Made by a program: the position numbers and the translations under genes. The notes below the pieces were generated by a model that made no database searches, was not told where the DNA came from, and saw only the letters and a program-made list of their open reading frames with translations. A stretch of 64,000 bases of DNA from Asterella californica (Eukaryota; Streptophyta; Marchantiopsida; Marchantiales; Aytoniaceae), in contig JAYKYS010000007.1 in the NCBI GenBank assembly GCA_036924285.1, forward strand, positions 9,920,001 to 9,984,000. The letters run 5' to 3'. Of the stretch, positions 33,050 through 44,537 are shown in pieces (positions within the stretch are counted from its first letter, which is position 1; every line of letters starts with the position of its first letter).

Positions 33050-35133
33050 GAGACATGTGATCAATTATTGAGGTGAGAAGGTTTCTAGGTGCATGTGTGT
33101 TTTATCATATATGGATTCCACACTTTGCTCATGTAGCAGATCCGCTGTACAAGTTGCTGAGGAAGGGGCAAAGATTTCAGTGGCAAGAGGAGCAAAGCGA
33201 GTCTATGAGGAAGTTGAAGGATCTTTTGACTTCACCACCAACTCTACGGAAGGTAACATATGAGTTGGGCAGATATGTTATCCTTACTGTTGATACTAGT
33301 CCTATTGGCATTGGATGGGCTGTAGGACAAGACGATGAGGATGGAAATAGATATGTGGTGCGTTTTGGAGCTAAGGTGTTAAGTTCACGACAGAGAGACT
33401 ACCCTCAGGTCAAGAGAGAGCTATGGGGAGTAGTTACTACGATGAAGAGTGATAAGGAATACTTGATAGGGGCACCTGTGGTTGTGGAGACAGCTTGTTT
33501 ACCTCTCTTGGGAATGATCACTAGCTGTACAACTCCAGATATTGCTATGTTGAGGTGGATAGCATATATCAAGTCCTTGAACCCAGAGTTTAGACATATT
33601 GTAGGAAAAGACAATCCTGTGGCAGATATGTTATCAAGGGTTAGGTATTACGGCGAGAAAGAAATGATAGATGACCAGGAGGATGTGGGAACAGAGTTCT
33701 ATTCTAGTGCTCTTGCTAGAAGAGATAGAAGTTGTTTTGCAGCCTCGTTGGAGTTTTTTGAGGAAACTATGTATGATGGCGAGTGGTTGGATCTTGGACG
33801 CTATTTGAGTTCACTGGAAAAGCAGGAAGGCTGGTCTGATGCAGATTTCAAGAGGATCCGTAGAACAACTTATGGTTACTTTTTACATGGAGGACATCTA
33901 TGGAAGCGCCCTAAGCTACAAGGAGGTATACCGCAACGGGTAGTATGTGACTTGGAATTGCAGCAGAAGCTGATCAAGGAGTTCCATGAGAGTTTATGGG
34001 CTGGTCATAGAGGAGTTTGGGCTACATTTGCCAAGATGAAGGAAAAGTATTGGTGGAAGGGTATGTATAAGGATGTAGTACAGTTTGTTTCATCCTGTAT
34101 ACTCTGCCAGATGTACTCCAATGTACGTCATCGTGATGGATTGCATCCTACTTATCCTTTAGCCATTCATTATAAATGAGTAGTTGATCTGGTAACTATG
34201 CCATTTGGACTTGGACAAATGAGGTATCTAGTCTTGGCTAGAGAAGATCTATCTAACCAAGTCGAAGATCGTGCTCTGAGGACGAAGACCACTGCTAGTG
34301 TCTGCCGCTTTCTACTTGAAGATGTTATTTGTAGGAATGGGTGTGTGGGAAAGATCACTGTAGATAGGGATGAGCTAGATGCACAAGAAGCAGTTGAGTT
34401 CTTCAAACGATTGGGAATCAAGTTGGCGTTAACCACAGCTTACAATCTTGAAGGGAATGGCAAGAGCGAACGAGGTCATCCGTCAATCATCAAAGCTTTG
34501 GTAAAAGCTTGCAAGGGTAAGATCCGTGAATGGCCTAGACTGCTACCATTTGCTTTGTGGGCAGATCGTACAACTCATAGTACCGTTACAGGTTACATGC
34601 CAGCAGAGTTGATACTAGGGCAAAAACCTGTGATGCCGATTGAGGAGGTTGTGCCTACTTGGAATGTTTTGCCATGGGAAGATGGTAGAAGTACGGAGGA
34701 TCTTCTTGCATTAAGGATCCAGCAGTTAGAACGGAGACCTGAGGATGTTGCCAAAGCTGTGGAAAGGTTGAAGGCTGCTAGAGAGAGAAACAAAGGCAGA
34801 TTTGATAGAACGCATAGATTACGACCCAAACCAGTTAAGGAAGGTGATTGGGTGTTAGTCTATGATAGTAGTCTTGATAATCAGCATAGCGCTATCAGAA
34901 AGTTTTCCAAGAGATGGTTCAGGCCTTATGTGGTGTTAGAAGTTTATGATAATGTCACATACTCTTTGAGAGAGTTAGATGGTGCAGTGCTCAAGATACC
35001 AGTCGCAGGGAAGAGAATCAAGTTCTTTAGAAGGAGAGGGGACGACCAGAACATTGCAGAGCTTACTGAAGATGAAGCTGAAGACTCAATGGAGGTTGAA
35101 GATGAATTTGAAGCTGAAGCTGAAGAGTCTTGA
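33050..35133 (+). pseudogene. pol: RNase H and integrase, element 2
   Basis: RNase H begins YVILTVDTSPIGIGWAVGQD and includes RQRDYPQVKRELWGVV and HIVGKDNPVADMLSR. Integrase has an HHCC module (HESLWAGHRGVWATFAKMKE...CILCQ) and a DDE core with Asp codons at 34186 and 34363 and Glu at 34468 (GNGKSERGH). At the C-terminus, KRWFRPYVVLEVYDNVTYSL resembles a GPY/F module, with an acidic tail. TGA at 34177-34179 replaces the conserved tryptophan before the first catalytic Asp. The rest, from 34180 to 35133, is intact. Confidence 0.92.
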
Positions 35134-35169
35134 TCTGGATCTGGCACATACCGGAGGATGCGCAGGTTC

Positions 35170-35181
35170 AAAGGGGGTGGA
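35170..35181 (+). promoter_or_regulatory. Polypurine tract, element 2
   Basis: AAAGGGGGTGGA directly abuts the TGTCG start of the 3' LTR, the expected place for plus-strand priming. It lies 36 bases after the pol stop. Confidence 0.82.
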
Positions 35182-36553
35182 TGTCGCGCCATTTGGCGGC
35201 TACATGCTTGACTTCTACTCCGACGCTTAGGTTTGGTAGTTCTAGAAGTTAGCTCATATTACTTCTAGTCCTTTATGTATATGTTTGACACCTTTGCATA
35301 CGGTGTTAACACTATTTTGAGTCCTAGTAGGGTGATAATATGTTAGTTATCTTGTTCAAGCATTTGTGCGCTTGTGCAAGTGACTTCTTACTTGTCTATG
35401 ACGTTCAATGTACATAACTTAGGGTTTCCATGCTGATAGAGGTTTGAGCTCATGGGTTGTACTTACTTGTTGCCCATGCACGCTTTCTAGCTAATTTAAG
35501 TTATTTTTCAGGGCTATATGTCATTTTAGGTAGTTTAAGTTTTACGCTGACATTCTAGGGGGCTTGACTTGGTAGCCTATGAGTGTAGATAAGTTACCAG
35601 GTAGTTTAAGGCACAAAAGGACAGTCAAGTGGAGCTATGAACTCCCATTGGTCCATTTTTATCTTTTGTAAAACTCTAAGTTTAGAAACAGAGCTCTAGA
35701 GTGGAGTTCGAGCATTTGGTGGGGGATCTTCGAAATCTGAGAACACAGGAAGAGAGAGCTCGTTGAGCCAAGCACTGTCAGTGAAATTTTCGATCGATTT
35801 GAGGCAATAAAGACGAAGTTATGCCCAATTGAAGTTCGGATTATGCCAAAACTGCATACTTTTGTTGATTTTGAGGTTTTCAGTGTCACTTGCAGCAGAA
35901 TTGAAGAAATTGCTTCAAAACTTCGTGGTTGCGTTCTCTTCCAGCAGGGCTACTATTTCCCAAAAAGTTTCATATCTATTGAGTAACTGAGTAATTCAGG
36001 GCGGCCGCTAAAGCAGAGGGGGTCTGAAAAGCTCTTAATCTAGAGCAGCGACTTCAGAGGAGGAGATCTGGAGTTTTGTGTACATTCAGGAGTCCCAACT
36101 TCACAGGGATGTTCAGCATCCTGTAGACTTCAAATACTGTGAGAATATTTGAAATTCATCGAGCCAATTATCTGTTCTAGGTCAGAATAGGTGTCTAGGT
36201 ACCAGAAATTGCAATAATTCTCTTACTCAGAACTTTTCTGTCAACATCTTGGTGCTAGAATTCAATCTCGGGCTGAAACTTCGTGTGTGTGTTCAGTAGT
36301 GCCTCATTGACATGTAGGGGAAGTTTAGAAGTCTGAACCTTCATAGTTTTCCTCTCTTTGAGTGCCAAAGTTCACCGTCTAAATCTATTACTACTAGTGA
36401 GACCTAAATTTCGCTTTTTGAGCATATTAGAGGATCATACACTCCTATGTGAGTGTTTATAGCTCCTGTTGTGACCTAAAAGCTAACCTGTTGAGTAAAC
36501 AACCACAGCCAGAAGCCCGGCGCTTTCTTAGGTAGACGGATCATACTCCGACA
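35182..36553 (+). repeat. 3' LTR, family B (element 2)
   Basis: Colinear with 27852-29224 over its full length, with scattered substitutions, mainly transitions, and no large indel. Confidence 0.92.
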
Positions 36554-36615
36554 TCGCTTGATTTTTGGTGTGAGTTCACTCTAGTGTGTTGTCGGTAGTG
36601 AGACTGGAGTTGCGT

Positions 36616-37934
36616 TGTTGGGTTGAGAGTCTTCCTGAGAAGGGCGAACCTTCTGGCTGTGATATGAGCTTGAAGGGTGTGTTCAATCTACTCAGAGAAG
36701 CGTTGGACTTCAGGTTGTGGCTGGTTTACTCAAAGGATAGGCTTCAGGTCTCAAGGTGATACTGAAAAACACTCATATAAGTCTCTTGGCTCTTCTGATA
36801 TGTTCAGGAAGTAAAGTTTAGACTTAACTAGCAATGATAAGATCAGATGGCGAACTTTGACACTCAGGATTGAGAAATATGTGAAGGTTCAGACTTCAGA
36901 ACTCCTTCTACATGTCAATAAGATCCTACTGGATACACATACGAAGTTTCAGCTTCAGATCAATTCAGAGCATTAAGATATGAGTAGAAACTTTCTGAGT
37001 AGAGAAATTACGACAATTTCTGGTACCCAGACAGCTGTTTCGACCTAGAACAAAGAATTGGCTTGATCACTTTGGGAAATTCTTACAGGATTTGTAGTAC
37101 ACAGCTTGCTGAACACCCTTGTGAAGTTGGGCCTCCTGATTCCACACAGAACTCTAGATCTCGCTCTCTGAAGTTGCTGTTCCAGATTGAGAGCTTTTCG
37201 GACCCCCTCTACTTCAGCGGCTGCCCTGAATTACTCAGTAACTCAAATCACTTGAAACTTTTTTGATAGTCGTAGCCCGGCTGGCAGTGAACGCAACCAC
37301 GAAGGTTTGAAGCAATTTCCTCAATTCTGCTGTAATTGACACCCAAAACCCCAAAATCAACAAAAGTGCTGCAATTCTAGCACAAATCGAACTTCAATTG
37401 GGCATAACTCCTTGTTTATTGATCCAAATCGATCAAGAATTTCATTGACAGTGCTTGGCTCGACGAGCTCTATCTCATTGTCCTCTCAGATTTCGCAGTA
37501 CACTCACCAATTGCTCGACATCCACTCTAGAGCTCTGTTTCTAAACTTAGAGTTTTACAAAAGACAAAAATGGACCAATGGGAGTTCATAGCTCCATTTG
37601 ATTGTCATTTTGTGCTTAAACTACCTGGTTACTTATCTACAGTCATAGGCTACCACGTCAAGCCCCCTAGAGTGCCAGCGTAAAACTTAAACTACCTAAA
37701 ACGACACGCAGCCCTGAAAAATAACTTAAATCAGCTAGAAAGCGTGTATGGGCGACACGCAAATACAACCCATGAGCTAAAACCCTATCAACATGGTAAT
37801 CAACCTACTAAGACCTCAAAATATATAACATCTTCCAAAAATGAACTTCTCTGAGGTCTAAACTTCACTTAAAGAGACTAACGCCTGACAGAGAAATGAA
37901 TCATTTACTATGTGAAATGATTCACATCACGAGA
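36616..37934 (-). repeat. Solo LTR, family C, with perfect target duplication
   Basis: The plus strand reads TGTTGGGTTGAGAG...CATCACGAGA, a copy of LTR-C in reverse orientation with one mutated base at each end. GCGT flanks it on both sides (36612-36615 and 37935-37938). It is 1319 bp and lacks the ~196-bp terminal duplication present in the LTRs at 43021 and 50462. Confidence 0.85.
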
Positions 37935-38381
37935 GCGTACCGGTCAGATTATTTTTATTTCTCTCACGGTGAGGTTGGAATAGCGATCTACAGACTGTGA
38001 TGGTGATGACATGTACATGTTGTCTTTACTTTGACCGTCCTAGTAGAGGATATGTGAGCTCAGTAGGAGCGAGGTTAAGCAAGTTGTAGTTACGATGTGA
38101 CAGAAATTTCGACATTCTGGTTGAAGAGTGTGTTCACGAGATTCTATCATCACGGAGTTCTCGGGAGGTTCTGGTGGGTACTTCTCGGACAATAGGTATA
38201 CACGGAGGGGAGTGAGGTACCGACTACCTACACCATTACCGTCGGTTGTTTCAGAGGACGAGTCAGACGCAACAATGCATTTTCTGATGGTGAGTTTAGT
38301 ATCGTCACACCGTTGTTGTGAGACATGGACGAGATCTATGAGACCACGAAAGAATCTCGACGTTACTCGAGTACGGTAGGT

Positions 38382-38982
38382 ATCATTGAGCTAGATGATT
38401 TCATCCAGGAGTTTGACAGTTGGTGCGATCTGCAGCAGATGCGAAACCCACCACTATTTACACCCTTCATGGTGTAGAAGAGTTTGTTCCAACACTTGCA
38501 GGGACCACCAATGGACGATTACTACGAGTTCAGACCAGACTTCAGTGTGGAGATTGAGTTGTGGAGACAACATTGGTCTCCCAACTACGTTTATATCACT
38601 ACTGGTGCAGTTTCAGGAGGCGTAGCATCTACGAGTACGAGTGTTAGTAATAGTGATACACCCACGGATGACGGAGTACCTACTACCGGTGGTGTGTCCA
38701 CTAGTAGTGGAGCAGGCGGTAGTATGAGCGGGATACCACCAAGGTTTAGGGTTTAGGGTTTAGGGTTTAGGGTTTAGGGTTTAAACCCTAAACCCTAAAC
38801 CCTAAACCCTAAACCCTAAACTCATGTGGTTCAGTTCTTCCAGAGTTTGAGGAAGGACTATCAGAGTGTGCGGATCGGCAAGTTGAGGAGTTTGCAAGAG
38901 TTCCAACGGAAGATTGGAGAGAGTCTACGCGAGGCATTTACTCGCATGAGACATTTGATCAGCATTACCCAAGAGGTGACGG
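38382..38982 (+). pseudogene. Gag fragment of an unrelated LTR retrotransposon
   Basis: In one frame: IIELDDFIQEFDSWCDLQQM, RNPPLFTPFMV, TAG (38475-38477, probably for tryptophan), KSLFQHLQGPPMDDYYEFRP and EIELWRQHWSPNYVY, then a Ser/Thr/Gly-rich stretch. After the telomere-repeat palindrome the same frame gives VVQFFQSLRKDYQSVRIGKL, RSLQEFQRKIGESLREAFTR and MRHLISITQEVT. The last part has the look of the retrotransposon gag family (E-F-x-R-K-x-G-E-S-L-R-E-A-F-x-R-M-R-x-L). Coding may begin upstream near 38128 in a shifted frame. It is cut off at 38983 by element 4. Confidence 0.6.
38744..38821. repeat. Telomere-repeat palindrome, (TTTAGGG)5-(CCCTAAA)5
   Basis: Five exact TTTAGGG units (38745-38779), then TTTAAA, then five exact CCCTAAA units (38786-38820) form a perfect 78-bp palindrome centred between 38782 and 38783. 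TTTAGGG is the plant-type telomere repeat. G-strand reading into C-strand is the arrangement made when two chromosome ends join. It lies inside the gag frame described above, and the frame is the same on both sides. Confidence 0.95.
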
Positions 38983-39064
38983 TGTCGTGTCGTGGACCGG
39001 CTCCTATATGAAAATCAAAGTTCGACTTTTGACGCTCCAAAGACACTCATGGGAAAGACAAGCT

Positions 39065-39540
39065 AGGCCTTAGCTTACGGGCTTTTGGCATCATTTCAGA
39101 TCTCCATTTTCATCGCATCAATGGATAGAGCTTTTTGTCAGCACTCCATAGGCACTTCGTCTACTTCGCTTGGACGTCTAGTGGAGAAGTTACAAGACTC
39201 AAAAGATGAGTAAAACAAGTTAGGCCCCAACTTATGAGCTTTTGGTACAACTTCGGATCTTCGCTTTTATCACATCAGTGGATAGAGCTCCTTGTCAGCT
39301 TTTCATAAGCACTTTGTCTATTTCGTTTAGACGCCTAGTGGAGAAGTTACAGGATTCGAAAGATGGGTAAAACAAGCTAGGCCTCAGCTTATGGGCTTTT
39401 GGCACGACTTCGGATCTTCACTTTTATCGCATAGATGGGTAGAGCTCATTGTCAGCTTTCCATGGGCATCTTGTCTACTTCATTTGGACACCTATTGGAG
39501 AAGTTATACGACTCGAAAGAAAGAAAAATCAAACTAGGCT
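39065..39540 (+). repeat. Three tandem ~158-bp units in U3 of LTR-A (element 4)
   Basis: Units start near 39065, 39225 and 39383, each with GCTTATGGGC-like text, TTTTGGCAC, ATCTTC...TTTTATCGCAT, GATAGAGCT, TTTCAT, GTTTAGACGCC and GAGAAGTTA. Element 1 has two units in each LTR. Confidence 0.75.
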
Positions 39541-39580
39541 CTAGTTTACTTGCTGATTGGGTATTTGAGACTTCAAGCGT

Positions 39581-40946
39581 TGTCGCGCTACTTGGCGGCT
39601 ACATGCTTGACTTCTACTCCGACGCTTAGGTTTGGTAGTTCTAGAAGTTAGCTCATATTACTTCTAGTCCTTTATGTATATGTTTGACACCTTTGCATAC
39701 GGTGTTAACACTATTTTGAGTCCTAGTAGGGTGATAATATGTTAGTTATCTTGTTCAAGCATTTGTGCGCTTGTGCAAGTGACTTCTTACTTGTCTATGA
39801 CGTTCAATATACATAACTTAGGGTTTCCATGCTGATAGGGGTTTGAGCTCATGGGTTGTACTTACTTGTCTCCCATGCACGCTTTCTAGCTGATTTAAGT
39901 TATTTTTCGGGACTGCGTGTCATTTTAGGTAGTTTAAGTTTTACGTTGGCACTCTAGGGAGCTTGACGTGGTAGCCTATGAGTAAAACTAAGTTGCCACG
40001 TGGTTTAGGGTACTAAAGGACAACCAAGAGGAGCTATGAACTCCCATTGGTCTGTTTTGTCTTTTGTTAAACTCTAAATTTAGAAACAGAGCTCTAGAGT
40101 GGAGTTCGAGCATTTGGTGAGGGATCTTCGAAATCTGAGAGCACAAGGAGAGAGGGCTCGTCAAGCCAAGCACTTCCAGTGAAATTTTCGATCGATTTGA
40201 TGCAATAAAGACGAAGTTATGACCAATTGAAGTTCGAATTGTGCTAGAATTGAATCACTTTTGTTGGATTTAGGGTTTTCAGTGTCACTCGCAGCAGATT
40301 TGAGGAAATTGCTTCAAAACTTCGAGGTTGTGTTCTCTGCCAGCAGGGCTATGATTTCACAAAAAGTTTCATATCGATTGAGTGACTGAGTAATTCAGGG
40401 CGACCGCTGAAGCCGAGGGGGTTTGAAAAGCTCTTAATCTAAGGCAGCGACTTCAGGGAAGGAGATCTGGAGTTCTACAAACAATCAGGAGTCCCAACTT
40501 CACAGGAGTGTTCAACAAGCTGTGAACTGCAAATCCTGTAAGAAGCTTCGAAATTGATCAAGCCAAACTCCTGTTATAGGTCGAAATAGCCATCTAGGTA
40601 CCAGAAATTGCTGTAGTTTTCTTGCTCAAAACTTTTCTGTCCATATCTCCGTGTCAGAATTTGATCTTAGGCTGAAACTTCGTGTGTGAGTTCAGTAGTA
40701 CCTCATTTGCATGTAGGGGAAGTTTAGAAGTCTAAACCTTCATAGTTTTCTTCTCCGTGAGTGTCAAAGTTCGCCGCCGGAACCTATTACTGCCAGCTAG
40801 ACCTGAATTTCGCTTTCTGAGCATATTACTAGATCTTACACATCTGTGTGAGTGTTTATAGCCCTGACCTGAAAGCCAACCTCTTGAGTAAACAACCACA
40901 GTCAGAAGCCTGACGCTTTCCTAGGTAGACGGATCACACTCCGACA
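39581..40946 (+). repeat. Solo LTR, family B, nested in LTR-A
   Basis: TGTCGCGCTACTTGGCGGC...CACTCCGACA, 1366 bp, aligns with the LTRs of element 2 with more divergence. GCGT (39577-39580) and ACGT (40947-40950) flank it. Removing it restores the LTR-A context GCGTTATATCAAAGAC seen in element 1 (GCATTATATCAAAGAC), which fixes both boundaries and shows a 4-bp duplication. Confidence 0.9.
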
Positions 40947-42449
40947 ACGTTATATCAAAGACTCAAGGGGCCTGCTTCATAATTATCACAGAGAACTTCG
41001 TACGTACATAGACTGACGTAAGGGGGTTGCTTAAGGGGTTAGCTTGCACCTGCGATCTGTAAGCAGACGGTTCGGGAGATTTGGAGGTCCAATGCAAACG
41101 CGCAAGGTGTTGTTAGGTTCAGATCTGTGCAGGCTACGCGTTGGTTAAGACGGTTCATGAAGAGACGGATCGGGGGTTGTGTTCCGGAAAAAATTGAGAC
41201 ACAGGAGAGAGATTGGAGAGCTTCAGTAACCTGTGAAGGAGAATTGGACCGTTCGGATCATTCCGGAGTCCAAACTTGTTGTCATTTGATCCATTGGGAT
41301 CAGAACTCCGAGTTCTTTAGGAAATTGAAGACGATATGAAGTTTCATCGGACGGTTTAGGAGTTCTAAGTGAAATCGGCTCGCAGAGAAGCGCTTACGTC
41401 AAATTTTCATCGCATGCGATCTGAAATTGAGTTGTTCTTCGCGATCGGTGAGCCAAGCTCTTCATTCTTGGTGCCTATGCGATCAAGGAGTCTTCATCTA
41501 CGCATAGGAGAAGACCGTACGTGGATTAGGTTGTTGGTTTGGGTGTGGTGAGCAAGTTTGAGCCGCAGGGAGTTGATTTACGTCAGTTTTTTGCAACCTG
41601 CGTCTAAATTTCTTGTGTGGTTTTGCAAAGGGAACACCAAACAGCTTGTTTGGAGTCTCATTGGGTTCATGATAGCTAGATCTACCTGCCAGAGAAGACA
41701 GATATCAGATCAAGCGATCCGTTTGAGCGGTGTGTGCGGTTTTTAGTTTAAGTCGCAAGGAGGAGCTTTTGAAGGTTCGGTCACTACGACCGAAAATCAG
41801 CAGTATCTCCGCTGTTGGGAGTCGGATCTGAAGATTTCTTGGGCCAACGGAGTCAAAGAAGGAGACCCTATCGACATCTGAAGACCGTTCGCAGAAAGGA
41901 GGAAGTTCTCAGATAGGTCTTTTTTGGTTCCTTCGCTACGGGTTTCGTCCTTTTCAGTTCGTTAGAGTTCCGGTTGGTTATGTACAACTTGTGGTAGCTA
42001 GCTTTAGCTAAGAGCTTGTATATGGATGCTGTTTGGACTTGGGTTTGAATCGTATGGTGTTGGTGCAGCTCATTTTGTTAGTAAAGGGAAGTTTCTCTTA
42101 CTTTGAGCTACGCTTTGGTGATTTTGGATCAGGGTTGAGATTCAGGGGTTCGTCTTAGGGGTTTTGAAGCAGATTACAGATCTCTCTAGCTTGTTTCACA
42201 GTTTTGTGTTCGTAGGAAGAAAGAATCGGCACTGTACATACATTGTGAGTTGATATACATAGTAGCGACGTTCGTTTTCGTGCGTGTTTACCTCTTTCTT
42301 GTCTTTGTTCAGCACATTACATCTCCACAGCCAGGAACCTCACGTTTTCCTGAACACGCAAAATCTGACACGATATCGGTGGTGAACTCGACCTGAAAGT
42401 CCGGGGTGGAGATTTCTGTGTTTGAACTTGGAAGAAGAGATCAACAATC

Positions 42450-42814
42450 ATGAACGAGGATGAAGATGGATACGGTTGTTCGGGAGGATGCTGCGGATCT
42501 GGGATGATGGATATGTAGATGGTTTGGGATCATGGGAGGATGGGAGGATGAGACAAGCCATGACTATGGACGGGATGGATGGATCAGAAGGTATACCAGG
42601 GATGCAGTTAGATGCAGCAATTGCACGATTGTTCCAAGCCTTCACTTTGTTTATGCGACAAGAGCAAGAGAACCAACAAAAGGAGGCTTTGAGGAAGAAA
42701 GCGCTTCGGAGGGTGATCGACAAGCTCGATCTATTTGATGAGGGAGACATCTCAAACTACTTGAGATGTTACAAGACGGAGATGGGTTTGGATCAAGTAT
42801 CGGAGAAAGACTGA
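42450..42814 (+). pseudogene. gag: Gag N-terminus, element 4
   Basis: The likely ATG is at 42450 (MNEDEDGYG), but the frame changes within about 30 codons. The conserved part (LFQAFTLFMRQEQENQQKEA, KLDLFDEGDISNYLRCYKTE) is in the frame starting near 42476. It ends ...VSEKD at the fusion breakpoint, and the following TGA belongs to foreign sequence. Confidence 0.82.
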
Positions 42815-43016
42815 CCCTCCGCGTCTCTTGAACAGTTTCACACGTTTGCCAGCCACAGATAGTTTCAAAGGAGTACCATCCAACTCACGCAAACTATAAG
42901 TGGCATTCTCATACACATCTAACACAACATAAGACCCAAACCATCTTCGAGAGAACTTACGAAGTGTAGAATGCTGATTCTCCAACGTGATATCATATAC
43001 CAGAACCCAATCATCA
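42812..43016 (-). pseudogene. pol: Integrase C-terminal module, element 3
   Basis: The minus strand reads LENQHSTLRKFSRRWFGSYV then VLDVYENATYSLRELDG and LSVAGKRVKLFKRRGG. It matches the C-terminal GPY/F-like module of element 2 (NQHSAIRKFSKRWFRPYVV). It is separated from the rest of integrase by the nested LTR and truncated at the fusion with element 4. Confidence 0.85.
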
Positions 43017-43020
43017 ACGT

Positions 43021-44533
43021 TGTCGTGATGTGAATCATTTCACATAGTAAATGATTCACTTCTCTGTCAGGCGTTAGTCTCTCTGAGTGAAGTTAAGACC
43101 TCAAAGAAGTCCATTTTTGGATGATGTTATATATTTTGAGTCTTAGTAGGTTGATTACCATGTTGATAGGGGTTTAAGCTCATGGGTTGTATTTGCGTGT
43201 CGCCCATGCACGCTGATGTCGTGATGTGAATCATTTCACATAGTAAATGATTCACTTCTCTGTCAGGCGTTAGTCTCTCTGAGTGAAGTTAAGACCTCAG
43301 AGAAGTCCATTTTTGGATGATGTTATATATTTTAAGTCTTAGTAGGTTGATTACCATGTTGATAGGGGTTTAAGCTCATGGGTTGTATTTGCGTGTCGCC
43401 CATGCACGCTTTCTAGCTGATTTAAGTTATCTTTCGGGACTGCGTGTCATTTTAGGTAGTTTAAGTTTTACGCTGGCACTCTAGGGGGCTTGACGTGGTA
43501 ATCTATGAGTGTAGATAAGTTACCAGGTAGTTTAAGGCACAAAAGGACAGTCAAGTGGAGCTTTGAACTCCTATTGGTCCATTTTTGTCTTTTGTAAAAC
43601 TCTAAGTTTAGAAACAGAGCTCTAGAGTGGATTTCGAGCAATTTGTGAAAGTAATGCGAAATCTGAGAGTACAAGGAGATAGAACTCGTCGAGCCAAGCA
43701 CTGTTAGTGAAATTCTTGATCGATTTGGATCAATAAACAAGGAGTTATGCCCAATTGAAGTTCGGATTGTGCCAAAACTGCTTCACTTTTGTTGATTTTG
43801 GGGTTTTGAGTGTCAATTGCAGCAGAATTGAGGAAATCGCTTCAAACCTTCGTGGTTGCGTTCACTGTCAGCCGGGCTACGACTGTCAAAAAAGTTTCAA
43901 GTGATTTGAGTTACTGAGTAATTCAGGGCGGCCGCTGAAGCAGAGGGGGTCAGAAAAGCTCTCAATCTGGAACAGCAACTTCAGAGAGCGAGATCTGGAG
44001 TTCTGTGTGGAATCAGGAGGCCCAACTTCACAGGGGTGTTCAGCAAGCTGTGTACTGCAAATCCTGTAAGAATTTCCCAAAGTGATCGAGCAATTCCCTG
44101 TTATAGGTCGAAATAGCTGTCTGGGTACCAGAAACTGCCATAATTTCTCACTCAGAAAGTTTCTGCTCATATCTTAGTGCTCTGAATTGATCTGCAGCTG
44201 AAATTTCGTATGTGTATCCAGTAGAACCTCATTTACATGTAGGAGGAGTTCTGAAGTCTGAACCTTCACATATTTCTCAATCTGAGTGTCAAAGTTCACC
44301 ATCTGATCTTATCATTGCTAGTTAAGCCTGAACTTTGCTTCCTGAACGTATCAGAAGAGCCAAGAGACTTATATGATTGTTTTTCAGTATCACCTTGAGA
44401 CCTGAAGCCTATCCTTTGAGTAAACCAGCCACAGCCAGGAGCTCAACGCTTCCCTAAGTAGATTGAACACAGCCTTCAAGCTCATATCACAGCCAGAAGA
44501 TTCGCCCTTCCCAGGAAGACTCTCAACCCGACA
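43021..44533 (+). repeat. Solo LTR, family C, nested in element 3 integrase
   Basis: TGTCGTGATG...CAACCCGACA in canonical orientation on the plus strand, opposite to element 3. ACGT flanks both sides (43017-43020 and 44534-44537), and the integrase frame resumes across it. It carries a ~198-bp terminal tandem duplication (43021-43218 repeated from 43219), as does the 5' LTR of element 3, so both belong to one subfamily. Confidence 0.92.
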
Positions 44534-44537
44534 ACGT

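Larger units (their letters stand above)
27852..36553 (+). mobile_element. Element 2: near-complete Ty3/gypsy retrotransposon, LTR family B
   Basis: Two LTRs of 1373 and 1372 bp, differing at roughly 2% of positions by eye, enclose gag, protease, RT, RNase H and integrase in order, with a polypurine tract before the 3' LTR. Flanks GCGC (27848-27851) and TCGC (36554-36557) are a plausible 4-bp target duplication with one change. Inactivating lesions are few: a nonsense change in gag, a pair of compensating frame changes around the protease, a frame change at the end of RT, and a TGA in integrase. It is the best template for understanding the lineage. Confidence 0.92.
38983..42375 (+). repeat. 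LTR, family A (element 4), interrupted
   Basis: It begins TGTCGTGTCGTGGACC and ends TGACACGATA. After subtracting the nested LTR-B and its duplicated target it is about 2.02 kb, some 160 bp longer than LTR-A of element 1. One extra tandem U3 unit accounts for this. Confidence 0.82.
38983..42811 (+). mobile_element. Element 4: Ty3/gypsy, LTR-A plus start of gag, truncated
   Basis: A full LTR-A (interrupted by a solo LTR-B), the TGG primer-site motif at 42380 and the first ~120 codons of gag are present. The element ends at a breakpoint at 42811/42812, where it is fused to the 3' end of pol of element 3 lying on the opposite strand. The base context before the LTR is ACGG, in line with the CG-centred target preference, but the second flank is lost. 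Confidence 0.82.

Noticed and set aside
38744..38821. Evidence for a whole-chromosome end-to-end fusion at this site
   Set aside because: Retroelement sequence continues in the same frame on both sides with no subtelomeric context, so a local insertion or repair event is more plausible.
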